In this document: positions 35,927 through 44,673 of the stretch, in pieces
Layout of the letters: each line of letters opens with the position of its first letter
Position numbering within the stretch: position 1 is the stretch's first letter
Source: Roseibium sp.
GTDB taxonomy: Bacteria > Pseudomonadota > Alphaproteobacteria > Rhizobiales > Stappiaceae
Assembly (NCBI GenBank): GCA_017643215.1
Contig: JAEPNV010000008.1
Span: 5,257-69,256, forward strand
Direction of reading: 5' to 3'
Length of the DNA stretch: 64,000 nt
Position numbers and translations under genes: made by a program
Notes under the pieces: generated by a model
Told to the model about the DNA's origin: nothing
The model's input: the letters and a program-made list of their open reading frames with translations, nothing else
Database searches by the model: none

Positions 35927-37025
35927 ATGTATTGAACTTGAACAACAGCACATCGCCGTCCTTGACGACATACTCCTTGCCTTCATCGCGCGCCTTGCCA
36001 GCTTCCTTGGCCGGCGTTTCGCCGCCGAGTTCGACGTAGTCGTCAAAGGCAATCGTCTGCGCGCGGATGAAGCCCCGCTCAAAGTCAGTGTGGATGACAC
36101 CGGCCGCGGCCGGCGCCTTGGTGCCCTCGGTGACGGTCCAGGCGCGGGTTTCCTTCGGTCCGGCGGTGAAATAGGTGATCAGGCCCAAAAGGTCGTAGCC
36201 GGCGCGGATCAACCGGTCGAGGCCCGGTTCGTCAAGGCCGATGGTTTCCAGGAACTCAGCCTGTTCGTCGCGGTCGAGCTGCGAGATTTCCGCCTCGATG
36301 GCCGCGGAAATGACGACGCAGCCCGCGCCTTCTTCGGCCGCCTTGGCCGCGACTTTTTCCGACAGCGCATTGCCGGTCGCAGCCGAGCCTTCGTCGACAT
36401 TGCACACATAAAGGATCGGCTTGGATGTGAGCAGATTAAGTCCGTCGAGGATCTTCCGTTGCTCTGCGTCTGGTAGGTCCAAAAGCCGGGCGGGCTTTCC
36501 CTCCTGCAAGAGGTCCAGGGCCGCCTCCATGATCGGCAGAACCGCTTTGGCTTCCTTGTCGCCGCCGGTCGCCTTTTTCTTCAGCGGGGCGATGCGCCGC
36601 TCCAGGCTTTCCATGTCGGCGACCATCAACTCGGTTTCCACCGTATCGGCGTCCGCGATCGGATCGATGGCGCCCTCGACATGGGTGATATCGTCGTCTT
36701 CAAAACACCGCAGCACGTGAACGATAGCATCGACCTCGCGGATATTGGCGAGGAACTGGTTGCCAAGTCCCTCGCCTTTCGACGCGCCGCGCACGAGGCC
36801 GGCAATGTCCACGAATGTGATACGGGTCGGAATGACTTCCTTTGACTTTGCGATGCTGCTCAGCGCGGCAAGTCTTGAATCAGGAACGGCAACCTCACCG
36901 GTGTTCGGTTCGATCGTGCAAAACGGATAGTTGGCGGCCTGGGCTGCCGCCGTCTTGGTGAGCGCATTGAAGAGCGTGGACTTGCCGACATTCGGCAGCC
37001 CCACGATGCCACACTGAAATCCCAT
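35925..37025 (-). CDS. ychF: redox-regulated ATPase YchF (Obg family)
   Basis: A 366-residue P-loop protein of the Obg/YchF group, a universal, ribosome-associated ATPase involved in stress adaptation. G1 is GLPNVGKST (about 9-17), G3 is FVDIAGLVRGASKGEGLGNQ (D-I-A-G at about 73) and the G4-like motif is NVDEG near 205. The last part is the TGS domain (GPKETRAWTVTEGTKAPAAA and on). It starts at 37025. It is the last gene of a minus-strand group rplY, pth, rnase T2, ychF. Confidence 0.96.
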   Translation of the reverse strand: MGFQCGIVGLPNVGKSTLFNALTKTAAAQAANYPFCTIEPNTGEVAVPDSRLAALSSIAKSKEVIPTRITFVDIAGLVRGASKGEGLGNQFLANIREVDAIVHVLRCFEDDDITHVEGAIDPIADADTVETELMVADMESLERRIAPLKKKATGGDKEAKAVLPIMEAALDLLQEGKPARLLDLPDAEQRKILDGLNLLTSKPILYVCNVDEGSAATGNALSEKVAAKAAEEGAGCVVISAAIEAEISQLDRDEQAEFLETIGLDEPGLDRLIRAGYDLLGLITYFTAGPKETRAWTVTEGTKAPAAAGVIHTDFERGFIRAQTIAFDDYVELGGETPAKEAGKARDEGKEYVVKDGDVLLFKFNT

Positions 37026-37121
37026 GTAAGGTCGCTTTCGGTTCTCAAAACAACGGCGGAGTTGTGCGGCTATGTGCCGGATGCGCGGGGCCGGGTCAAG
37101 GCTCGGCGGGCTGTGGAAAGC

Positions 37122-38198
37122 CTATTGCAGTCCGGGCCGGTCGATGATGCCCTGCCGACAGCCTTTTGGAAGCCGGTCCGCGGCCAGGATGAGCTCGGCG
37201 ACCGGTGTTTTGGCATCGATCCGGCCACGAAAATTGACCCGGATCTCGACGATCAGAGTGCGCCGGCCATCGGCCGCGCACTTGACTTCGACACGGTCGC
37301 CGGCGCCGCGCCCAAAGGCGGCATCAAAGGCCTTGCGGATGTCCCGGCTTTGTAGCGTTTGGCCGACACTGGCGCGGAACAACGCGCCGACCGTTGACCT
37401 GTCGATCGTCTCGGTGAGATAGAGCGTGTCGTCGAAATACTCGTCCGCGCCGCCCGCCCCAAAATAGCAGGTGCCGTGCTTGATCCACTCGTGGCGGTGC
37501 AGGCTGCTTGCAACACCGGGCATGGCCAGCGCCAAGGCTTCCGCCGTTTCCCGGTCGATGTGCGGCAGAGGCAGATTGTGCCAGTTGTCAGGCCTATCCG
37601 CCCGGATGACGGAGTTGGCGACCCCGCAATAGTCATGGCCCTTCGGGCGGGGCCACAATCCGTGGATCGACAACTGGCCGCTGGCATGCGGCATTCCCCC
37701 GTCGTTCAAAACCCGGCATTCCCTCGTTTTTGGGCGCGTTTCACAAAAGGCCGGCTGCCAGCTCAGCGCGAGAAGGTTTTCGGTCGATTCCGGCTTGCTC
37801 TCAGCGCCATTGCCATCTTGTGCGCCGGAGGAGGCTTGTGTTGGTGTGGTGCTGGCTTTCGACGCGAGATGGCCGCAAGTGGTTCGGACCCACCGGTCGC
37901 GGGTGGACGGCGCGGCGTTGAACCGGATCATGTAGTAGTCGCCGCCTTGCTCGTTGATCCCGAGAAGGTCATAGCGGGTGCCGGGAACCGTCGTCACGTT
38001 TCCTGGATTGGTCCGCCGGTTCTTCGACTGATACGCCGGGCATTGGTCATCGGCAACAAAGACGCCGGACAACGCTTCGAGCGCGTGGGCGGTATCGGAT
38101 GAAAGCGGGACCGTCGATATGAGCGCGGCGAACACCGCCAGTCGAATTGTGGTCGATCCTGTTTTGGAGAGCATGTCCAGCGTCCGGTCTCTCGTCAC
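37122..38198 (-). CDS. secreted ribonuclease T2 family protein with N-terminal extension
   Basis: A 358-residue exported RNase T2. These endonucleases cut single-stranded RNA without base specificity, often in the periplasm. Both catalytic segments are intact: SIHGLWP at about 177-183 and HEWIKHGTC at about 236-244, each with its catalytic histidine. The signal peptide covers about 1-38 (IRLAVFAALISTVPLSSDTA). Residues about 40-110 form a separate cysteine-containing domain (GVFVADDQCPAYQSKNRRTN; YDLLGINEQGGDYYMIRFNA; RWVRTTCGHL) that resembles an SH3-like fold. A Ser/Thr-rich linker joins it to the enzyme. I use the GTG at 38198, with AAGGGA close upstream; the ATG at 38174 would also keep the signal peptide. 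Confidence 0.9.
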   Translation of the reverse strand: MTRDRTLDMLSKTGSTTIRLAVFAALISTVPLSSDTAHALEALSGVFVADDQCPAYQSKNRRTNPGNVTTVPGTRYDLLGINEQGGDYYMIRFNAAPSTRDRWVRTTCGHLASKASTTPTQASSGAQDGNGAESKPESTENLLALSWQPAFCETRPKTRECRVLNDGGMPHASGQLSIHGLWPRPKGHDYCGVANSVIRADRPDNWHNLPLPHIDRETAEALALAMPGVASSLHRHEWIKHGTCYFGAGGADEYFDDTLYLTETIDRSTVGALFRASVGQTLQSRDIRKAFDAAFGRGAGDRVEVKCAADGRRTLIVEIRVNFRGRIDAKTPVAELILAADRLPKGCRQGIIDRPGLQ

Positions 38199-38333
38199 AA
38201 GTCCCTTGGATCCAACTCCGGACCTGCAAAGATTATAGCGCCGACATTCTTCAATTTGACAACAAGGCTGTCCAGGTGCTGGTTTCGCGCGTATGGCGCG
38301 TCAACGCTTTTTCCGATGGGCGCCTTTGCCCGT

Positions 38334-39098
38334 TCAGTCGCTGCCGCCACCGAGCAGCTTTTTCAGCATTTCGGCCATGGGGCCGGATTTTGGAAGTTCG
38401 GGCGCCGGTTTTTTGCGCGCCTGCCGGATGTGGCTGCGACCCTTGCTGTCGGATCGTCCCGGAGATGAGCGTGCCGGCTCGGCCGCCGAGCCTTCTTTTT
38501 CCCGGCCCGGCCCATCCGGCTGGGGTTCCGGGCGCAACGCCAGGGTCAGTTTATTGGCAAATTGGCTGTCCTTGCCTTCGGCCAGAAGATCCGCGTTGGC
38601 CGCAATTTCGGCAAGCAAGGGATCCCGCCATTTGGCATCGGCCTTGGCAAAATCACTGAGGACATAATTCGAGACCAGCCGTTTGTCGCCCGGGTGACCG
38701 ATGCCAAGCCGCAGTCGCCGGTAGTCGGGCCCGATATGGGCTGAAATGGAGCGAAGGCCGTTGTGCCCACCATGGCCACCGCCTGTTTTCATGCGGAATT
38801 TCGACGGCGGCAGGTCCAGCTCGTCATAGATGACGAGAACATCTTCAGGGACGGATTTGTAGAACCGCAGGGCTTCCCCGACCGCGCGGCCGGATTCGTT
38901 CATGAACGTGTTCGGCTTGAGAAGGAGCACCTTTTCAGAGCCGAGCCGACCCTCCGACACCTGCGCCTGGAAACGGGACCGCCAGGGGGAAAAGCCTGGA
39001 CGGCGGCGATGGATCTCGTCCACCGCCATGAACCCGATGTTGTGCCGGTTGCCCGCGTATTTCCCACCGGGATTTCCAAGGCCGACAATGAGCCGCAT
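38334..39098 (-). CDS. pth: peptidyl-tRNA hydrolase with C-terminal extension
   Basis: Releases tRNA from peptidyl-tRNA that dropped off the ribosome. The conserved core spans about 1-190: [20 protein letters not shown] with the catalytic His at about 19, [24 protein letters not shown] and [13 protein letters not shown]. At 254 residues it is about 60 longer than the E. coli enzyme. The extra tail ([20 protein letters not shown] onward) is charged and low in complexity and ends in a short hydrophobic helix ([16 protein letters not shown]). The ATG at 39098 follows GGGG; an upstream TTG adds four residues. It lies 90 bases downstream of rplY. Confidence 0.95.
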   Translation of the reverse strand: MRLIVGLGNPGGKYAGNRHNIGFMAVDEIHRRRPGFSPWRSRFQAQVSEGRLGSEKVLLLKPNTFMNESGRAVGEALRFYKSVPEDVLVIYDELDLPPSKFRMKTGGGHGGHNGLRSISAHIGPDYRRLRLGIGHPGDKRLVSNYVLSDFAKADAKWRDPLLAEIAANADLLAEGKDSQFANKLTLALRPEPQPDGPGREKEGSAAEPARSSPGRSDSKGRSHIRQARKKPAPELPKSGPMAEMLKKLLGGGSD

Positions 39099-39142
39099 GG
39101 CGTGCCCCAATCGTGGTCCGAAACTGTGCCGTGCCGAGGGAA

Positions 39143-39170
39143 CATGCGGGGTGAAGGGATGCCCCGCATG
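39143..39170 (-). terminator. hairpin between rplY and pth
   Basis: A perfect nine-base-pair inverted repeat CATGCGGGG/CCCCGCATG (39143-39151 with 39162-39170), loop of ten, 18 bases after the rplY stop. The following TTCCCTC is a weak T-tract, so it may attenuate rather than end transcription into pth. Confidence 0.5.
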
Positions 39171-39188
39171 ATGTCATGTCGCGCCAAA

Positions 39189-39812
39189 TCAGTCTTCGGC
39201 TTCGCTTTCTTCCTCTTCACCGTCGGCTTCTTCGGCCTCTTTCAGGCCGGCCGGTGCCGCGATCGTCGCGATCGTGAAGTCACGGTCGGTGATTGTCGGC
39301 TGGCAGTTTGCCGGAAGATCGACGTTTGAGATCTTCAAGGCGTCGCCGAGATCGGCGTTGGACAGGTCGAGTTTTAGGGACTCGGGGATTGAATCGGCCG
39401 GAACGATCAGTTCGACGGCATGGCGAACGACGTTCAAGACGCCGCCCTTCTTGATGCCCGGGCAGATTTCGTCGTTCAGGAACTGAACCGGAACCTCGAG
39501 CGTCAGGGTCGCACCCTTCGAAACGCGCAAAAAGTCGACATGCAGCACATCGTCGCGCACAGGGTGTAGCTGGTAATCCTTGGCGATCACCTGATGCTTC
39601 TCGCCATCGACATCGATCGTGCCGAGATGGGTCAAAAAGCCTCCTTTGTGGAGGGTCAAGGTGGTTTCTTTCACCGGCACCGAAATCGGCAGGGCCGGTT
39701 TTTTGTCGCCGTAGATCACGGCGGGTAGAAGGCCTTCGCGACGCAGTGCCCGTGCGGCCCCCTTGCCCACCCGGTCCCGTGCCGACGCCTTCAGCTCATA
39801 GCTGGCAGCCAT
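39189..39812 (-). CDS. rplY: 50S ribosomal protein L25/general stress protein Ctc
   Basis: A 207-residue L25 of the long, two-domain CTC type. The N-terminal 5S-rRNA-binding domain covers about 1-95 ([55 protein letters not shown]). The C-terminal beta domain follows ([40 protein letters not shown]). The tail after about residue 187 is very acidic. The open frame extends to 39989, but the ATG at 39812 has AAGGAG 8 bases upstream and starts the domain. The region upstream is the AT-rich accessory island rather than prs. Confidence 0.95.
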   Translation of the reverse strand: MAASYELKASARDRVGKGAARALRREGLLPAVIYGDKKPALPISVPVKETTLTLHKGGFLTHLGTIDVDGEKHQVIAKDYQLHPVRDDVLHVDFLRVSKGATLTLEVPVQFLNDEICPGIKKGGVLNVVRHAVELIVPADSIPESLKLDLSNADLGDALKISNVDLPANCQPTITDRDFTIATIAAPAGLKEAEEADGEEEESEAED

Positions 39813-40286
39813 GGCAAAACTCCTTCGGATGTCTTGAATGTGGACCGGCGGAACATGAACAAACAGCGCAAATCCCGGGATCGGTCCAGTGTGCGCCTCC
39901 TCCAGGGGTGCAGACGCGCGCGGAGCTATACCGGAAAGCTGTTGGAAGAGCAAGCATCCCGAAGGTCCGCGGATATAGACATCCGGCATTCATAGGTGGC
40001 GCTGTCGATCCTGATCCAACGTGTGGTCGCGCCCAGTTTCACGTAAGGGTTCAAGTGTTAATACAAGCTGGTTGCTCATTTTATTAATCTAAATTTGTAA
40101 ATATGTACTATAAATTGTTTATATGAAGCATATTCTACTCTAAATATGTATTTATATTGCTAAAAATAGCACTGATATAATGTATTAAATCTACGAATTG
40201 GATTTTATACTTCTCCTTAACGGCTCAATTTTATCGTGCGTTTGGGGAGGGGCAACCTTTCCTTTAGGTTGAATTGGGAGCACATT
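39813..40286. other. intergenic region with an AT-rich island
   Basis: 474 bases with no supported gene. From about 40058 to 40235 the sequence is strongly AT-rich (runs such as TTTATTAATCTAAATTTGTA and TATGTATTTATATTGC), in sharp contrast with the GC-rich surroundings. It holds many possible -10 hexamers (TATAAT-like at about 40175). Such tracts are typical of horizontally acquired leader regions and are targets of silencers such as MucR in Alphaproteobacteria. The rplY promoter must lie in the first part. Confidence 0.6.
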
Positions 40287-40856
40287 ATGAAACTTCTCTC
40301 ACGTACAGCGTTTATCTGTCTTTTGGCTACCGGCGGCGCATCCGCCAATGAATTCGATGGTGAACTGAAAGCACTGGCGGAAGCGCAAATTGCCGAAATC
40401 GCCAGCTCGAGTGAGGTGATTTCCGCCGTCAAGGAGCAGAATGGCACCACCGCTGCCTTCGATCAGGCGAAGATCGACGCCCTCGACACGACATGGCGTG
40501 CTGAAGCGGACGCGATCGACCAACCGATGATTGACAAGGTTTTGGACAATCCGCTCTCGGTCTATCTCGCCGATCTGCAAGGGGCAAGCGATGGCCTGTT
40601 CACCGAGATTTTCGTTATGGATGCCAAGGGCTTGAATGTTGGCCAAAGTGACGTGACCTCCGATTTTTGGCAGGGAGACGAAGCCAAATGGCAAAAAACG
40701 TTCCCCGTCGGAAAAGGAGCAGTTCACATCAGCGAACTTGAGCAGGACGAAAGTACGCAAATCCTGCAAAGCCAAGTCAGTGTTCCCGTCATCGATCCGG
40801 CATCCGGCGAGGCGATCGGCGCTGTGACGTTTGGTGTCAACGTCGAAAACCTTTGA
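40287..40856 (+). CDS. periplasmic PDC/Cache-like sensor protein
   Basis: A 189-residue exported protein. The signal peptide is LLSRTAFICLLATGGASA (about 3-20). The mature domain contains an N-terminal helix, then DGLFTEIFVMDAKGLNVGQS (about 96-115), TSDFWQGDEAKWQKTF, and a closing strand pair VSVPVIDPASGEAIGAVTFG (about 166-185). This order resembles the ligand-binding PDC/Cache sensor domain of receptors, here without any membrane helix or output domain. The ATG at 40287 has GGGAG 6 bases upstream. It is followed 69 bases later by the chemoreceptor gene, so it may bind ligands for that receptor; this is inference. Confidence 0.7.
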   Translation: MKLLSRTAFICLLATGGASANEFDGELKALAEAQIAEIASSSEVISAVKEQNGTTAAFDQAKIDALDTTWRAEADAIDQPMIDKVLDNPLSVYLADLQGASDGLFTEIFVMDAKGLNVGQSDVTSDFWQGDEAKWQKTFPVGKGAVHISELEQDESTQILQSQVSVPVIDPASGEAIGAVTFGVNVENL

Positions 40857-40925
40857 TTCCGCAATTCGTAGTCCGCGGGTTGGGGGCCTCTTGGTCTCCG
40901 CCCGCCCAGCGTACGGGGCCGTTCG

Positions 40926-43052
40926 GTGAAAGTCTCAATAAAACTGCCTGCCATTATCGTCGGGATCGCTGTTGTCTGCTCGGGTGGAGTTGGCCTTGCC
41001 AGCTATCTGTCGGCAGCCAGCAACGTCCACAAACTTGCTGAGGATCGGCTGATGGCGCTTGCCGAAAGCCGGCGCGATACGCTCATGGAGTATTATTCCA
41101 TGAAGCAAAACAGCCTCCGCGGGCACATGTCGGGCAAAGCGTTGCGCGCCGCGTATTCCGACCTCGACGCTGCTTGGGCGAAGTATGGCGAGAAGGCGGC
41201 TCCGATCCTGACAAAAATCTACGTCACGGACAATCCGCATCCGGCCGGGGAACGGGACCAATTGACCAAAGCCGGACGCAAACCCTACGACCGGGCCCAT
41301 GGGAAACACCACGCAATCCTCAGGGACTTTGCCGACGCAAACGGCTTGCCGGATCTGCTGCTCTTGAACATGGACGGTTCGGTTATTTATACGGCCCGCA
41401 AAAACAGTGATTTTGGCGCCAATATCGCCAATCCGCCGTTGAGCGATACCCCGCTTGCTGAAGCGCACCGCATTTTGACATCTGCAACCGACGACTCCAT
41501 GCTGGCCTTCGATCCGGCTGTCTATCCGGGCGCGGGCGGGCAACCGACGGGATTTTTCGCAGCTCCGATCGCCGTTGGTAAAAAAGTGATTGGTGTGGTC
41601 GCTTATCAAACGCCGATCGAAAAAATCAGCTCGTTGCTTGGAAATTATGCCGGTCTTGGTGACACCGGAAATGTGTTTCTCGTCACCGAAAGAGGCACAA
41701 TTATAAACGACAGTCTGCGCACCGCTGACCAATCAGAGGTTTTGAGCGGCAAACTGGCGCGTACGGAGATCATGTCCACACTCGGCGGTGATCCGGCGTT
41801 CGTCAAACTCGACGATTTCGAAGGCCGAAGCGTTATGGCCGCGATTGTTCCGTTTTCTCATTCCGGTCACAGGTACGACGTCGTTGTGATCCAGGACGAG
41901 GCTGAAATCCTGTCATCGTTGCCGGTGCTGCGTAACTGGATTGTCCTGATCGTCCTGGCGAGCGCTTTTGTCGCTGGTGTCGTCGGACTTGTGTTCTCCC
42001 GCGCACTTGCATCGCGCATCAACGGTCTGTCGCATGCCATGGGCCGGCTGGCCGACGGTGACGTATCGGTGGACGTGCCACAAGGTGCCGCAAAGGACGA
42101 AATCACCGACATGGCGCGAACCGTCGAGGTCTTCAAGGAAAACGCGGTTGCACGTGAACGGCTTGAGGCCGAGCAACGTGACGCCTCCGAGGCCCAAGAG
42201 CGCCAGTCGCAGACAGTTGCGGATTTGATTGGCAATTTCCGGATGGAAGTGGCCGAGATGCTGAACGCCGTATCGAGCAACAGCAACCGGATGCGGGATG
42301 CGGCCGAAGATCTGAACGGCGTCGCTGACGAAACGGCGGGCGATGCCACCAGCGCGTCTGCCGCCTCCGAGGAAGCGTCAACCAACGTACAGACCGTCGC
42401 CTCGGCATCAGAGGAACTGTCAGCGTCCATCCAGGAAATCCGCCGGCAGGTCTCGGCGACAACCGAGATCATTCGAACCGCCGTGTCAGCGGCCGAACAC
42501 ACCAACGAAAAAATCGGTGGGCTTGCAGAATCCGCCCAGCGGATCGGAGATGTGGTGAGTTTGATCTCGGCGATTGCCGAGCAGACCAACCTCCTGGCGC
42601 TCAATGCGACGATCGAAGCCGCCCGCGCGGGCGAAGCCGGCAAGGGATTTGCCGTTGTCGCATCGGAAGTCAAGGAACTTGCCACGCAAACCGCAAAGGC
42701 GACCGAAGAGATTGGTGGTCAGATCGGGGCGGTTCAAAGTGCGACCAAGGATGCCGTGACTGCGATTGCTGAAATCACCGCAACCATGGCCGAGGTCGAC
42801 AGCTACACCGGGTCGATCGCAACAGCCGTTGAACAACAAGGGGCAGCCACCGGGGAGATCTCGTCGAATGTCCAGGAAGCGGCCAGGGGCACCGGGGACG
42901 TCGCGCGGACCATGGTGACGATCTCGGAAAAAGCACGCGTGACCAGCGACTGGGCCGGCAAGGTCCTTCACTCCTCCAGCGATGTGAACGAACAAACCCG
43001 TGCGTTGCAAAAGACCGTTGACCGGTTCCTGGAGGCCGTCGCCGCCGCTTGA
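40926..43052 (+). CDS. methyl-accepting chemotaxis protein
   Basis: A 708-residue chemoreceptor. The first helix is at about 8-30 ([20 protein letters not shown]). A periplasmic Cache-like sensor covers about 35-335 ([51 protein letters not shown]). The second helix is at about 337-357, HAMP at about 356-408 ([19 protein letters not shown]), and a long cytoplasmic coiled coil with the kinase-binding tip follows at about 548-585 ([35 protein letters not shown]). The C-terminus (FLEAVAAA) has no CheR-binding pentapeptide. The start is a GTG; it sits directly before the first helix, though the ribosome binding site is poor. No che genes are nearby, so it must signal to a chemotaxis array encoded elsewhere. 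Confidence 0.92.
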   Translation: MKVSIKLPAIIVGIAVVCSGGVGLASYLSAASNVHKLAEDRLMALAESRRDTLMEYYSMKQNSLRGHMSGKALRAAYSDLDAAWAKYGEKAAPILTKIYVTDNPHPAGERDQLTKAGRKPYDRAHGKHHAILRDFADANGLPDLLLLNMDGSVIYTARKNSDFGANIANPPLSDTPLAEAHRILTSATDDSMLAFDPAVYPGAGGQPTGFFAAPIAVGKKVIGVVAYQTPIEKISSLLGNYAGLGDTGNVFLVTERGTIINDSLRTADQSEVLSGKLARTEIMSTLGGDPAFVKLDDFEGRSVMAAIVPFSHSGHRYDVVVIQDEAEILSSLPVLRNWIVLIVLASAFVAGVVGLVFSRALASRINGLSHAMGRLADGDVSVDVPQGAAKDEITDMARTVEVFKENAVARERLEAEQRDASEAQERQSQTVADLIGNFRMEVAEMLNAVSSNSNRMRDAAEDLNGVADETAGDATSASAASEEASTNVQTVASASEELSASIQEIRRQVSATTEIIRTAVSAAEHTNEKIGGLAESAQRIGDVVSLISAIAEQTNLLALNATIEAARAGEAGKGFAVVASEVKELATQTAKATEEIGGQIGAVQSATKDAVTAIAEITATMAEVDSYTGSIATAVEQQGAATGEISSNVQEAARGTGDVARTMVTISEKARVTSDWAGKVLHSSSDVNEQTRALQKTVDRFLEAVAAA

Positions 43053-43072
43053 TTTCACCGGCTGGAAAGACA

Positions 43073-43095
43073 AACGCCCGGCTGAGCCGGGCGTT
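43073..43095. terminator. palindromic hairpin after the chemoreceptor gene
   Basis: A perfect ten-base-pair stem AACGCCCGGC/GCCGGGCGTT (43073-43082 with 43086-43095) with loop TGA, 21 bases after the stop. There is no T-tract on the plus strand. A nearly identical hairpin lies at 44651, on the other side of the IS element. Confidence 0.55.
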
Positions 43096-43130
43096 CGAGG
43101 TTGATGACAATCCCCGATATTTCCGTGGTC

Positions 43131-43154
43131 ATCCTCGGACACCGTTCCGAGGAT
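43131..43154. repeat. second palindrome beside the IS110 element
   Basis: A perfect nine-base inverted repeat ATCCTCGGA/TCCGAGGAT (43131-43139 with 43146-43154), loop of six. It lies between the chemoreceptor terminator hairpin and the end of the transposase gene, so it may be part of the insertion site, of the element's right end, or a second terminator. Confidence 0.5.
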
Positions 43155-43177
43155 CCATAAAAATCAAACCGTTAGGG

Positions 43178-44128
43178 CTACTGTGAATTTCGTGGCATAT
43201 CCAATTTTGTCAGGTCGAAGGGCGCTTGCCGCTTCACCATGGTGTTGAGGATGGTGAGCAGCTTGCGTGCGACCGCCATGACAATGACCTTTGAGGCTTT
43301 GCCTTGCGCTCTCATTCTTGTGACGAAGTGGCGGAACAGGCGGCCCTGGGCCATGACGGAGAGGGCTGCCATATAGAGCGCCTTGCGGACATGCCTGCGG
43401 CCGGAGCCGAGCCGCCGGGCGCCCCTGTATTTGCCGGATTCATAGGCCCGCGGCGCCAGACCGGCCAATGAGACGATCTGCTTTCTGTCGGCCAGGCCGA
43501 GCTCCGGCATGTCGGCCACGAGAACCGAAGCCGTCACCGGCCCGACACCCGGCGCGGTGGCGAGGATGCGGCTTGTGTGGCTGAGCTCGTCCTGACCGTT
43601 GAGATGGTCTGCTATTTGTCGCTCGAGCTTCGTTACGCGCCGCTCCATCAGCGTCAGCAAGGACTGAATATCGCGCTTCAGATCGGCATCGGCTGTCCGT
43701 TTCAGCCTGTTCTTCTCCTGCGTTATCATATCCTTGTACTGACGGCGGCGTCCAACGAGCGCCTTGAGGCGATCTCGTGCCAAACTGTTGACGCGCTGCG
43801 GTTCAAGCCTGCGGGCGGCTCCGAACGCGGACAACATGCGGGCATCGACCCGGTCGGTCTTGGGCAGGTTGCAGGCCCGGGCAAAGAACCAGGCATGCGC
43901 CGGATTCGTCCGTACGAAAGCGGTATCCTGCGCCCTGATCGCCGACAGGAGGGCGTCGTCACAACCGCTGGTGGCCTCGAAGACGAGAATGTCCTGTGCC
44001 TCCATTTGACGGAGAAACAACGTGATCGCCCGTGGCTCATTGGCGATGCGGTGGTGTGTCTGGTGCTTCGGATGAAAGATATCGATCCAGTCCTTCGACA
44101 GATCGGCACCGATATAGTGATGGGGCAT
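43178..44128 (-). CDS. IS110-family transposase (DEDD RuvC-like plus Tnp20)
   Basis: A 316-residue recombinase that, in this family, is guided by a structured bridge RNA made from the element. The N-terminal RuvC-like domain has YIGADLSKDWIDIF (first Asp at about 8), LVFEATSGCDDALL (Glu at about 51) and NLPKTDRVDARMLSAFG (Asp cluster at about 90-96), consistent with the DEDD set. The C-terminal Tnp20 domain has ILATAPGVGPVTASVLVADM and GLAPRAYESGKYRGARRLGS, with the serine proposed to attack DNA, then HVRKALYMAALS. No frameshift or stop interrupts it, so it may be active. The ATG at 44128 is used. Confidence 0.93.
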   Translation of the reverse strand: MPHHYIGADLSKDWIDIFHPKHQTHHRIANEPRAITLFLRQMEAQDILVFEATSGCDDALLSAIRAQDTAFVRTNPAHAWFFARACNLPKTDRVDARMLSAFGAARRLEPQRVNSLARDRLKALVGRRRQYKDMITQEKNRLKRTADADLKRDIQSLLTLMERRVTKLERQIADHLNGQDELSHTSRILATAPGVGPVTASVLVADMPELGLADRKQIVSLAGLAPRAYESGKYRGARRLGSGRRHVRKALYMAALSVMAQGRLFRHFVTRMRAQGKASKVIVMAVARKLLTILNTMVKRQAPFDLTKLDMPRNSQ

Positions 44129-44139
44129 GACGTATCCTT

Positions 44140-44330
44140 TCCACACCATACGGGCTCGCCCGGCGGCCCTGGCTACTGTTCAGGCTTGTGGTCACTCCGA
44201 TGACGGCCCCGACCCTCAGCGGGATCTCATGTCCCAGGATGCAACGCGGGCTCGCCATCGAGCCCACAATAGCTCTAATCGGCTAGGTGGGATGCTCAGG
44301 ACATGTCCACGGCTGTCCGGTTTAAATTCC
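44140..44330 (-). ncRNA. candidate IS110 bridge RNA region
   Basis: The non-coding stretch just upstream of the transposase start, transcribed in the same direction, is where IS110-group elements encode their bridge RNA. Hairpins are visible: GGGCTCG/CGAGCCC with a four-base loop (44248-44254 with 44259-44265) and GGGA/TCCC around 44221-44235. The exact ends and the target- and donor-binding loops were not determined. The call rests on position and family knowledge. Confidence 0.45.
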
Positions 44331-44422
44331 GGCGGCGGGCATATGTCATTGAATCAATTGCGCTATGCGCGGCCAAAATGCGCAAGAACATGGAATTTGG
44401 CATTGGGGCTACCAGCAGTTCT

Positions 44423-44572
44423 TTGCTTTCCCGGAGGCCGCGTGAGCGGCCGTCCGGGAACTAGCAACCACTGAATTTTATTGGAAAACAGCACCTTCCG
44501 CAAAGTGCTGGGCCCCGGCTCGGTGGCCGGGGCGGCATGGTGAGGCATGCGGGATGACAATGAACATCCCGC
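44423..44572. repeat. cluster of strong hairpins between IS110 and prs
   Basis: Four consecutive perfect or near-perfect stem-loops. The first is 44423-44467: an outer stem TTGCT/AGCAA, an inner 12-base-pair stem with a single bulged G (44430-44441 with 44446-44458) and the GNRA-type loop GTGA. The second is 44489-44510, CAGCAC/GTGCTG. The third is 44512-44533, GCCCCGGC/GCCGGGGC. The fourth is 44549-44572, GCGGGAT/ATCCCGC. No gene fits here. Possibilities are a structured RNA, REP-like repeats or part of the mobile element. Confidence 0.6.
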
Positions 44573-44650
44573 AACCGGGTTAAACCGGGCAGCAGTGGGA
44601 CAGGCCCGAGCATGACTGCGGAAAGATAAATTGGATTGTCAGCAATCTGG

Positions 44651-44673
44651 AACGCCCGGCTGATCCGGGCGTT
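44651..44673 (-). terminator. hairpin downstream of prs
   Basis: A nine-base-pair stem AACGCCCGG/CCGGGCGTT (44651-44659 with 44665-44673), loop of five, 21 bases beyond the prs stop. On the minus strand it is followed by only a weak T-run. It is the likely prs terminator. Confidence 0.6.

Larger units (their letters stand above)
43155..44340 (-). mobile_element. IS110-family insertion sequence (boundaries approximate)
   Basis: One intact transposase gene with the long non-coding segment upstream of it that is typical of the IS110 group. IS110 elements lack terminal inverted repeats and target duplications, so ends cannot be read directly. The right end must lie between about 43095 and 43178, and the left end upstream of 44128, estimated here at about 44340. 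Its flanks carry near-identical palindromes (43073 and 44651). Confidence 0.7.

Noticed and set aside
39143..39170. Hairpin between rplY and pth as a riboswitch
   Set aside because: A single simple stem with no conserved core; a terminator or attenuator is the simpler reading.
44423..44467. Strong hairpin as an integron attC site or group II intron domain
   Set aside because: The core GTTRRRY/RYYYAAC boxes of attC and the domain V signature of group II introns are missing, and no integrase or reverse transcriptase gene is present.
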